From Porticoccaceae bacterium (GTDB lineage: Bacteria; Pseudomonadota; Gammaproteobacteria; Pseudomonadales; Porticoccaceae): a DNA stretch of 18,817 nt. This document shows, one piece after another, positions 1-6,393 of the stretch. A model generated the notes under the pieces. The model did not search any database. It was given only the letters and a program-made list of their open reading frames with translations, and was not told the DNA's origin. Made by a program: the position numbers and the translations under genes. Each line of letters opens with the position of its first letter. Within the stretch, counting starts at the first letter, position 1. The stretch covers positions 4,606 to 23,422 of the forward strand of contig DLXZ01000140.1 of assembly GCA_003448675.1 (NCBI GenBank). The letters run 5' to 3'.

Positions 1-1
1 G

Positions 2-640
2 GCCGAGCAACTGCTCAGCGAAGGTAAGTTGCCGAAAACCCCAGAGCTTCTCGGTGGCGTGCTGGACGAATCGCTGCGCGGCTGCCAGACCCATATCCCT
101 TTCACCAAAGGCGATGTCTTCCGAGGCATAGGTGGTGGCGGTGGTGGGTTGGGCGACCCCTTTCTGCGCGACCCGGCGTTGGTCGAGCAAGACCTGATCG
201 ACGGTGCAATTTCCCGGGATGCCGCCAAGCAGCTTTACGGTGCCGTATTGACTGGCGCAAACGGAACGGAGGTGGATGTTACCGCCACCTGGGCCAACCG
301 CAATGCCCTGCGTTCAGCCCTGGTAGTCGGCGCGAAGGTCGCCCTGGATCAGCTACCATCGGAGACCGCGCTGGCTGATGTCCGCATGGCCAGTGGCGCC
401 TGGGTCTGCGCCCACTGCAATACCAGCCTAAGCACCAATGGCGTGGGTTGGGTCGAGAAAACCGAAAGTAACATAAGGGATCTGGCCACGCTATATGAAG
501 CCGCCGACACCGCTATCCGCCGGCGCAACGCCAACGCGGTCACCCTCGTGGAGCATTATTGCCCCACTTGTGCCGTGTGCCTGAAGGTCCACGTTAGGGT
601 CGAAAGCGAAGCCACCCCCGTCTATCACCTGCAAGGCTGA
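2..640 (+). CDS. Hydantoinase B/oxoprolinase-type carboxylase subunit, C-terminal part, fused to acetone-carboxylase-gamma-like zinc ribbon (5' truncated)
   Basis: The gene enters from the left edge, and the frame is open from base 2 with no stop, so the TTG at 29 is not a true start. The first part reads like the C-terminus of HyuB-type subunits: a glycine run (GGGGGGLGDP, about 106-168) followed by RDPALVEQDLIDGAIS and a DAAKQLYGAVL stretch. HyuB-type proteins are ATP-dependent hydantoinases, oxoprolinases, or subunits of acetone/acetophenone carboxylases. After this domain, about 80 residues carry two CxxC pairs (VCAHC near 404-418, YCPTC near 557-571) with a VEHYCPTC context. This resembles the zinc ribbon of acetone carboxylase gamma subunits, which end in a similar YYCPGCG motif. 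That tail argues for a carboxylase acting on a ketone rather than a hydantoinase, but the substrate is unknown. It is the first visible gene of a + strand operon, 41 nt before the crotonase gene. Confidence 0.8.
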   Translation, partial: AEQLLSEGKLPKTPELLGGVLDESLRGCQTHIPFTKGDVFRGIGGGGGGLGDPFLRDPALVEQDLIDGAISRDAAKQLYGAVLTGANGTEVDVTATWANRNALRSALVVGAKVALDQLPSETALADVRMASGAWVCAHCNTSLSTNGVGWVEKTESNIRDLATLYEAADTAIRRRNANAVTLVEHYCPTCAVCLKVHVRVESEATPVYHLQG

Positions 641-681
641 TTCATACCGCCCAGGAACAACTGAATAAAGCGAGTAATCAA

Positions 682-1470
682 ATGAGAAATTCAGACTGCG
701 TGATCGTTGAAGATGTCGAACGCGTACGCACCATCACCCTTAACCGGCCGGAAGCGCTGAACGCCTTCAACGACAGGCTCTATGACGGCGCTGGCGATGC
801 TCTGGTAGACGCCATCGACAACGACAACGTGGCCGTGGTGGTAATCACCGGTAAGGGGCGGGCTTTCACCGCCGGCCAGGATCTGTCCGAGATGGCGGAG
901 CCTCCCAAACACAATGACGGCCAACCCCACGGCTTTCCCCATTTTCTTGATACCCTTGCCCGCTTCCCCAAGCCGGTTATCGCGGCGGTTAACGGCATGG
1001 GCGTGGGAATTGGCCTCACCATGCTGCCCCATTGCGACTTTGTTTTTATCAGCGAGGAGGCGCGATTGCGCGCGCCTTTTGCCACTTTGGGCGTCACTGT
1101 GGAAGCGGCAAACTCCTACCTCTTACCACTGCTGGTGGGCTGGACCAACGCGGCCCACATCCTCTATACCGCCGAGTGGTTCGACGCTGATCAATGCGTG
1201 GAAATGGGTCTGGCCTGGAAAAAAACCGCTGCTGAAGAGTTAATGCCCGAGGTTAACAAGCTGGCTAAACACATTGCCGCCATGCCCATCGTTTCACTGG
1301 TCCACACCAAAAATCTGGTACTGGCGCCGCGCCTGGCGGAAATCGAAGCAGCGCGCAAACGAGAAATCGCGGCCTTTGCCGAGCTGGTCGGCGCACCGGC
1401 TAACCGTGAAGCGATTCAGGCCTTCAAGGAAAAGCGCCCGGCGGACTTCACGAATTTGCCCGAAAAATAA
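682..1470 (+). CDS. Enoyl-CoA hydratase/isomerase (crotonase) family protein
   Basis: A 262-residue crotonase-fold protein, the usual length for the family. Visible signatures are the N-terminal TITLNRPEALNAF segment, the first oxyanion-hole region AFTAGQDL (residues 61-68), and the second around NGMGVGIGLTMLPHCD (104-119). The two glutamates of classical hydratases appear to be missing: the PE position after the CD motif reads PF, and the later Glu position is His159. A glutamate does occur at residue 141 (VTVEAANSY), where Delta3-Delta2-enoyl-CoA isomerases of the ECI2 type have their catalytic Glu. Isomerisation of an enoyl-CoA is therefore more likely than hydration; this is inferred from hand alignment. 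The ATG at 682 gives the expected N-terminus although its Shine-Dalgarno is weak. It lies 34 nt before the next gene, in the same direction, so it is probably co-transcribed. Confidence 0.9.
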   Translation: MRNSDCVIVEDVERVRTITLNRPEALNAFNDRLYDGAGDALVDAIDNDNVAVVVITGKGRAFTAGQDLSEMAEPPKHNDGQPHGFPHFLDTLARFPKPVIAAVNGMGVGIGLTMLPHCDFVFISEEARLRAPFATLGVTVEAANSYLLPLLVGWTNAAHILYTAEWFDADQCVEMGLAWKKTAAEELMPEVNKLAKHIAAMPIVSLVHTKNLVLAPRLAEIEAARKREIAAFAELVGAPANREAIQAFKEKRPADFTNLPEK

Positions 1471-1504
1471 AATCCTGTCTGCTTAACCTGATGGAGGGTT
1501 CATG

Positions 1505-2485
1505 ATGAAAAATATTAAATTTGGCACTTTTCTGCCAACCGGCAATTTCGAGGAAGCCAGAACCGCAGCCTTGCAGGCGGAAAAAGACGGTTTTTATAGT
1601 GTTTCCACCAACGACCACTTTTTTTCGCCCCTGGGTTCCCACGACAGTCCACAACTGGAATGCTTTACCAGTCTTACCGCGATAGCGGCGCTTACCTCTT
1701 CCATCCGTCTGGTGCCTTCAGTGGTCGCGGCTTCTTTTCGCAGCCCGGCACTGCTCGCCAAAATCACGTCGACCCTGGACCAGGTCAGCAATGGCCGTTT
1801 TATTCTCGGTATCGGTGCGGGCTGGTTCGATCAGGAATACCATGCCCACGGTTACCCTTTTCCATCGACGCCGGAACGTCTGGAACAACTGGAAGAGACC
1901 GTGCAGATCGTCAAGGCCATGTGGTGTGATGATACACCGACGTTCAAGGGAAAATATTTTTCAATTGATAAGGCATTCAACCATCCCCGCCCGGTTCAGC
2001 GGCCCCATCCACCCGTCATGCTGGGGGGCTCCGGCGCCGGGTTGCTAAAAATCGCAGCCCGACATGGAGATATCCTCAACATGATCCCGCCCACGTCCAA
2101 CGGCAAGGACTTCGTCAACGATCCGGTGGCTACTGTCAAATTCACTAAAGCGGTGCTGGCGAAAAAGATCACGCAGCTTAAACAATTTGCCGACCAGGCT
2201 AACCGCAATCCGGAAAACATTGAACTCAGTGGCTTCACGCTTGTTGCACTGTCCGACAAGCCAGCAGACCCCTCGTTGGAAGGCATCGCTAAACAACTGG
2301 GTTTTTCCGATCTTGTCGCGGCACAAAACTCGCCGGTAACGCTTATGGGTACGCCGGAGCAGGTCATTGAGGAATTCCAGTCTCGCATTGATGCCACCGG
2401 CATGACGTATCACATCGTGTTACCGATGAGCCCGGATTCCTATAATGCTTTCGTCAGTCAGGTTATGCCGCGATTCATGAACTGA
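1505..2485 (+). CDS. LLM-class (luciferase-like) flavin-dependent oxidoreductase
   Basis: A 326-residue TIM-barrel flavin enzyme of the bacterial luciferase-like family. Evidence is the N-terminal KFGTFLPTGNFEEARTAALQAEKDGF, the central GRFILGIGAGWFDQEY segment, a PERLEQLEETVQIVKAMW helix, and the PPVMLGGSGAGLLKIAARHGD phosphate-binding region. The last two are typical of the group often annotated as F420-dependent oxidoreductases. In a gammaproteobacterium FMN is the more likely cofactor, but the sequence does not settle this. Such enzymes oxidise or oxygenate small organic substrates such as ketones, terpenoids and amines. Two ATG codons are adjacent (1502 and 1505). I chose 1505 because the GGAGG at 1493-1497 then lies 7 nt upstream rather than 4. 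It sits inside the catabolic operon between the crotonase and the nitroreductase. Confidence 0.9.
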   Translation: MKNIKFGTFLPTGNFEEARTAALQAEKDGFYSVSTNDHFFSPLGSHDSPQLECFTSLTAIAALTSSIRLVPSVVAASFRSPALLAKITSTLDQVSNGRFILGIGAGWFDQEYHAHGYPFPSTPERLEQLEETVQIVKAMWCDDTPTFKGKYFSIDKAFNHPRPVQRPHPPVMLGGSGAGLLKIAARHGDILNMIPPTSNGKDFVNDPVATVKFTKAVLAKKITQLKQFADQANRNPENIELSGFTLVALSDKPADPSLEGIAKQLGFSDLVAAQNSPVTLMGTPEQVIEEFQSRIDATGMTYHIVLPMSPDSYNAFVSQVMPRFMN

Positions 2486-2534
2486 TACATTGAAGCCAGA
2501 TCAAACCTTCTATCGAATAAAACAGGAGCAAATC

Positions 2535-3200
2535 ATGGAACTCAACCAGGTGATGCGCACCACTTTTGCCTGCCGCGAATACACTGGCGAAGCCATCCCG
2601 GATAAAGTCCTGTGCGACATTCTCGACAACGCCCGCTTTGCACCAAGTGGCGGTAATCGACAGGGCAATCGAGTAATTATTGTCAGAGATCCCGGCACGA
2701 GAAAAGCCCTCGCTACTCTGGGTGAGCCCGCTGCAAAAAGGTATCTCGCGCAAATCGAAGCGGGCGAAAACCCCTGGAATACCGTGACGCCAAGCAAGGT
2801 AACCGACGAACAGATAGCGAGAATTAATGTACCTGCCATGTTTACCGAACCCTACCTTAAAGCCGACGTAGTACTGGTTTTTTTGCTGGACTTAAATGTG
2901 GTGGCATCGATGGATCAGCATCTGGACAGGGTTGGGGTCATTAGCGGCGCCTCGATCTACCCCTTCGTGTGGAACGTTCTACTGAGCGCGCGCAACGCTG
3001 GTTTCGGCGGCACTATCACCACGCTGGCCGCTTCGCGGGAACCGGAAGTACAAAAACTATTGAATATACCCGAGCACTATGCTGTCTGCGCGATTGTGCC
3101 CCTGGGCAAACCTGTCAAACAACTACGTCAGTTAAAAAGAAAAACGATCGAGGAAATCGCCACGCTGGAACGTTTTGACGGCAAAAGATTCATACCTTGA
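2535..3200 (+). CDS. Nitroreductase-family flavoprotein (FMN-dependent oxidoreductase)
   Basis: A 221-residue protein with the nitroreductase fold. The N-terminal VMRTTFACREYTGEAIP segment supplies the basic residues that usually contact FMN phosphate. It is followed by ARFAPSGGNRQ (residues 33-43) and, near the C-terminus, the family-typical NAGFGGTITTL and AIVPLGKP segments. The family reduces nitroaromatics, quinones, flavins or enoyl/iodinated compounds with NAD(P)H; the substrate is not evident here. The frame stays open upstream to a TTG at 2490, but the ATG at 2535 has AGGAG about 8 nt upstream (2524-2528) and matches the family N-terminus, so I use it. As the last gene of the + strand operon it may recycle reduced flavin or reduce an intermediate for the neighbouring LLM enzyme (inference). 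Confidence 0.9.
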   Translation: MELNQVMRTTFACREYTGEAIPDKVLCDILDNARFAPSGGNRQGNRVIIVRDPGTRKALATLGEPAAKRYLAQIEAGENPWNTVTPSKVTDEQIARINVPAMFTEPYLKADVVLVFLLDLNVVASMDQHLDRVGVISGASIYPFVWNVLLSARNAGFGGTITTLAASREPEVQKLLNIPEHYAVCAIVPLGKPVKQLRQLKRKTIEEIATLERFDGKRFIP

Positions 3201-3204
3201 CAGA

Positions 3205-3265
3205 GCTCTAATCATATAGCGGCAGTCTACCCATAGACGCATTAGAGCATCGCGAAATTTGCGAT
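3205..3265. repeat. Cluster of inverted repeats between convergent genes
   Basis: Three perfect inverted repeats lie within 61 bp. The outer arms GCTCTAAT (3205-3212) and ATTAGAGC (3241-3248) enclose a GTCTA/TAGAC hairpin (3225-3229 and 3234-3238, 4-nt loop). Directly next to them is ATCGC/GCGAT (3249-3253 and 3261-3265, 7-nt loop). The cluster lies between the ends of the nitroreductase gene (+) and the zinc-ribbon gene (-), where a bidirectional terminator would be expected. No T-run follows on either strand, so intrinsic termination is not shown; RNA 3'-end structure or a small dispersed repeat are alternatives. Confidence 0.4.
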
Positions 3266-3320
3266 ACTGAGGACTTTAATGTTCTTCCGGTTTCACTCAG
3301 CTTGTGCTTTTCATTTTCGC

Positions 3321-3698
3321 TTAAGCCCGATTGCCTTTACGCCAATCCCGAAATCTATCGAGAATCGTGTTGTGTTTGAGGTCAGTGTATTCACCGGCAT
3401 CGAGAAATATTTTGCTGCATTGGGGGCAGGCTTCCATCCAGATATGGGTCTGCACAGGATCAGAGATTTTATCCATTTTCACATTACATGACGGACAATC
3501 AATCTCATCGACTTTATCGTATCGGGCTCCGGTAGATGCATAACCAACATCCAGAACCGCTTCGGCGAGCCACACTTCCTTGCCTTCATCTATCATCTCG
3601 GGACTGCAAAAGATGCCATAGCATCCGGTGCAACGATCCAGCTCGATGTTCTTGAAGATCTGGGTTTCCATGGGTCTAGTGCACTTGGGGCATTCCAC
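3321..3698 (-). CDS. Twin zinc-ribbon protein (zf-TFIIB-like)
   Basis: A 125-residue protein made of two zinc-ribbon units. The first has Cys3/Cys6 and Cys23/Cys26 (CPKC, CTGC), the second Cys68/Cys71 and Cys91/Cys94 (CPSC, CPQC). The second ends in the signature CPQCSKIFLDAGEYTDL, typical of small bacterial zf-TFIIB proteins of unknown role. All eight presumed zinc ligands are present. No signal peptide or membrane segment is visible, so it should be cytoplasmic. The start is GTG at 3698-3696; a strong AAGAGGA (complement of 3707-3713) lies 8 nt upstream and supports it. It lies 178 nt downstream of the MOSC gene on the same strand, so it could share that transcript or have its own promoter. 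Binding of nucleic acid or a protein partner is possible but not shown. Confidence 0.85.
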   Translation of the reverse strand: MECPKCTRPMETQIFKNIELDRCTGCYGIFCSPEMIDEGKEVWLAEAVLDVGYASTGARYDKVDEIDCPSCNVKMDKISDPVQTHIWMEACPQCSKIFLDAGEYTDLKHNTILDRFRDWRKGNRA

Positions 3699-3876
3699 GT
3701 TAGTGATCCTCTTGCCGGTGAATTTTTCTCGCTAGCGGCGGGTAAACTTACACACGCTTGTCCGCCCATGTCAATCCAGCGTCCGCAACAGAACAGACTA
3801 TTTACTGCTCTTGAACCAGCGCTTGTACTTTGATTTAGCCATGGGCAAATCCGGTAAAGCCTCCCTACACGATCTT

Positions 3877-4656
3877 TTATATCAGCTCGATATTGTCCCC
3901 AACTTTAATCATTCCCTCGACAATTACCGCGGCATAGACTCCAGCCCGACGTTCGTGATGACTAGTCACGCATTTGAGCAAGGCGGGATCGGATTCCGCA
4001 GTATCCGGATCAAAGGTAATCATTTCACAGCGTGGATCGCGCTCCACCAGCACCACGGTAACCCGGTCGCCCAGCTTGAGTTGACGCCCGATAAGTTCAT
4101 CCTCGTAAAATCCCTTTCGCTCGAACCAGTCGACCTCAAGGTTGGCTCGAAAGCGCCGGGGATCGACCGGTTTTTGAGTTTCCTCGGATAACTGATGCAC
4201 GGTTTGATTCGATATCAACGACAGCGGCCGGCCATCGGTCAATGCACGATCGGACCGGCACAGACTAAGCGCCTGACCACCACCGGCTAACTGCTCCGCA
4301 AGTCTGGAATCGTCGATGGCAAACACTTCGCCGGCCGGCGTTTCCACATCCACGGCCAGCTCGTTTTCACCGCCATATACCGGTGTTACGCCGATGCTAT
4401 AGGCCTCGGCCTCCGGCCAGCTCCGTGGCTGATAGGCCTGATCGGGAAAGCGAAAGCGCGGTGTATAGAGCAGCATTTCCCGCTTGTTGCGACCGGTGAA
4501 ATAAGGGAAAAATGACGGCGCGTCCGGGGTTTTAAAAGCATAAATTCGATCCCCGTACACACCGGCATAGCCAACGAAAGCGCTTTCCAGTGACTGGCCA
4601 CGCATACTTTTCACCGGGTAGCGGGAAATCGACTCTAGCTTACCGATGATATTCAT
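3877..4656 (-). CDS. MOSC domain-containing protein (molybdenum cofactor-binding type)
   Basis: A 259-residue protein with an N-terminal MOSC beta-barrel (residues 1 to about 90; IGKLESISRYPVKSMRGQSL is the typical opening) and a C-terminal MOSC domain (about 130-255). The conserved cysteine is visible in DPRCEMITFDPDT (Cys210), the residue that in this family (mitochondrial amidoxime reductase mARC, YcbX, YiiM) coordinates the sulfurated molybdenum cofactor. RRFRANL (168-174) is also characteristic. Members reduce N-hydroxylated compounds with electron partners; no ferredoxin domain is fused here, so a partner would be separate. The frame is open upstream to a TTG at 4695, adding 13 residues, but MNIIGKLESI matches the usual N-terminus and the ATG at 4656 is preferred. 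No clear Shine-Dalgarno precedes it. It is divergent from the EEP gene. Confidence 0.88.
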   Translation of the reverse strand: MNIIGKLESISRYPVKSMRGQSLESAFVGYAGVYGDRIYAFKTPDAPSFFPYFTGRNKREMLLYTPRFRFPDQAYQPRSWPEAEAYSIGVTPVYGGENELAVDVETPAGEVFAIDDSRLAEQLAGGGQALSLCRSDRALTDGRPLSLISNQTVHQLSEETQKPVDPRRFRANLEVDWFERKGFYEDELIGRQLKLGDRVTVVLVERDPRCEMITFDPDTAESDPALLKCVTSHHERRAGVYAAVIVEGMIKVGDNIELI

Positions 4657-4787
4657 GGGAAAAACTGTAAAATTGATGGACGCGCATTTTGACAATTTCG
4701 CTCCACGGCGGCAAACAGTAATACAATAGGGACAGGCGGCGCCAACACCGGTAGCGCACCGCCCAGTAAGCGGGAGTCAAAGGCCAG
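4657..4787. promoter_or_regulatory. Divergent intergenic region between MOSC and EEP genes
   Basis: These 131 bp must hold promoters for both directions. A perfect TTGACA (4689-4694) and a TACAAT (4722-4727) occur on the + strand, but 27 bp separate them, too far for one sigma-70 promoter. I therefore call only a probable regulatory region without exact elements. The GGGAG at 4772-4776 lies 11 nt before the TTG start of the EEP gene. Confidence 0.4.
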
Positions 4788-5543
4788 TTGAAACTCAAAA
4801 TCCTCACCTACAATATTCACCGGGCCATCGGCCTGGACCGACGCTTCCAGCCCCAACGCATCGCTGAAATTCTGCACCACCACAACGCTGATATCGTGTT
4901 GCTGCAGGAGGTTGACGACGGCGTACCCCGATCCCGCGAACAGGACATGGCCAAGGAGCTGGCCGAGATGCTTAACTATCCCCATTACGCCGCTGGCCAT
5001 AATGTCAGCCTGCGCAAGGGGCGTTACGGCAACGCCACCTTAAGTCGTTTCCCGATAGCGCGCGAGCGAAATATCGACCTCACCATTGGCGATCTCAAAC
5101 GGCGCGGCTGCCAGCACACGGCAATCGACATCAGTAGCGGTAGCCGCGCTGCCCACAGACTGGAGGTCTTTAATCTCCACCTCGGACTCTCGCCTTTGGA
5201 ACGACAGCGTCAGTCTGGCCTGCTGTTGCGCTCCAGGGAATTTACCGATGTTGACTCCCATACCGCCTGCATCGTCGGTGGCGACTTTAACGACTGGTTA
5301 TCCCGCCTGCGGGCGCTGTATGTTGAGGGTATGGGACTGCGTTGCGCCAGTGACCGCGAGACTCGTTTCCGAACCCGCCCGATCAAAACCTACCCCTCGT
5401 TTTCTCCCCGCGGCGGCCTGGACCGCATTTATTATCGGGGTCGGCTGCGCTTAATCTCTGCCCAGGTTTCCCGCTTGCAATTGACGCGGGTAGCCAGCGA
5501 CCACCTGCCGGTCATTGCTGATTTTGAAATACTGAGCGGTTAG
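4788..5543 (+). CDS. Endonuclease/exonuclease/phosphatase (EEP) family protein
   Basis: A 251-residue protein with the full set of EEP (DNase I-like) motifs in order: KILTYNIH with Asn9, VLLQEVD with Glu41, GNATLSRFP (81-89), NLHLG with His131, GDFND (165-169), LDRIYY (211-216) and SDHLPV (238-243). All catalytic and metal-binding positions are present, so it should be an active Mg2+-dependent phosphodiesterase or nuclease. The natural substrate may be nucleic acid or phospholipid-type phosphodiesters; relatives are often encoded beside cardiolipin synthase. No signal peptide is visible. The start is a TTG giving MKLKILTYNIH, which matches family N-termini. It is followed 16 nt later by a membrane hydroxylase gene, suggesting a two-gene operon and a possible membrane-lipid link (inference). 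Confidence 0.9.
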   Translation: MKLKILTYNIHRAIGLDRRFQPQRIAEILHHHNADIVLLQEVDDGVPRSREQDMAKELAEMLNYPHYAAGHNVSLRKGRYGNATLSRFPIARERNIDLTIGDLKRRGCQHTAIDISSGSRAAHRLEVFNLHLGLSPLERQRQSGLLLRSREFTDVDSHTACIVGGDFNDWLSRLRALYVEGMGLRCASDRETRFRTRPIKTYPSFSPRGGLDRIYYRGRLRLISAQVSRLQLTRVASDHLPVIADFEILSG

Positions 5544-5559
5544 GGAAACGGAATCCACA

Positions 5560-6393
5560 ATGGCTTCTGACCTGTTAGCACTGGAACCGACTATCCGCCT
5601 GGGGTTTTTTTTCGGCGTTTTTAGCCTGATGGCGGCCTGGGAATTACTCGCCCCACGCCGTGCCCTGACGCTGCCGCGCCATTTTCGCTGGCCGGGCAAC
5701 ATCGGCATCGTCTTTTTAAACACCCTTGTGTTGCGTTTACTGATGCCTGTAACAACTGTCGGTCTCGCGCTAAAAGCCGAAAGCGCCCATTGGGGCCTGC
5801 TCCATATTGCGCAACTGCCTTCCTGGCTGTCCGTGGTGATTGCGGTGATCGTCCTTGATCTGGCTATTTACCTGCAACACGTGATGTTTCACGCCGTACC
5901 TTTATTCTGGCGCCTGCACCGAATGCACCACGCGGATCAGGGCTTTGACGTCACCACCGGGTCACGATTTCATAGCCTGGAAATCATCCTGTCGATGGTG
6001 ATTAAACTATTACTGATCGCGGCCCTGGGACCACCAGCGGTGGCCGTGCTGATATTCGAAGTCCTCCTCAACGCCATGGCCATGTTTAACCATGCCAACA
6101 TTCGCCTGCCACTGGCGGTGGATCGCTGGCTTCGGTCCATCATTGTCACGCCGGATATGCACCGGGTGCACCATTCGGTTCACGTTGACGAGGCCAACAG
6201 TAATTTCGGTTTTAATCTGTCCCTCTGGGACCGCTGTCTGGGCACCTATCGCGCTCAACCGAGGGATGGACACCAGGATATGGTCATTGGCATCCATGCT
6301 TTCCGCAGCCCCCGCGACCAACGGCTGGATCAAATGCTGATACAGCCACTGAAAAATAATGACGGTGACTACCCCATCAACCGCTCACGCTAA
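5560..6393 (+). CDS. Fatty acid hydroxylase / sterol desaturase superfamily membrane protein
   Basis: A 277-residue integral membrane di-iron protein. Hydrophobic segments lie near residues 12-30, 48-70, 88-106 and 143-175. The histidine clusters that hold the two irons in this superfamily are all visible: HVMFH (107-111), HRMHH (120-124), RFH (136-138), FNHAN (177-180) and MHRVHH (200-205), followed by the usual NSNFG (213-217). The family uses O2 to hydroxylate or desaturate lipid-like substrates such as fatty acids, sterols or carotenoids; the exact substrate cannot be read from sequence. The start at 5560 is the ATG 16 nt after the EEP stop, consistent with co-transcription. Its 3' end overlaps the end of the oppositely oriented RND permease gene by 17 nt. 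Confidence 0.9.
   Translation: MASDLLALEPTIRLGFFFGVFSLMAAWELLAPRRALTLPRHFRWPGNIGIVFLNTLVLRLLMPVTTVGLALKAESAHWGLLHIAQLPSWLSVVIAVIVLDLAIYLQHVMFHAVPLFWRLHRMHHADQGFDVTTGSRFHSLEIILSMVIKLLLIAALGPPAVAVLIFEVLLNAMAMFNHANIRLPLAVDRWLRSIIVTPDMHRVHHSVHVDEANSNFGFNLSLWDRCLGTYRAQPRDGHQDMVIGIHAFRSPRDQRLDQMLIQPLKNNDGDYPINRSR

Noticed and set aside
4689..4727. TTGACA and TACAAT as one promoter for the EEP gene
   Set aside because: The two boxes are 27 bp apart, well beyond the 16-18 bp needed by a sigma-70 promoter.
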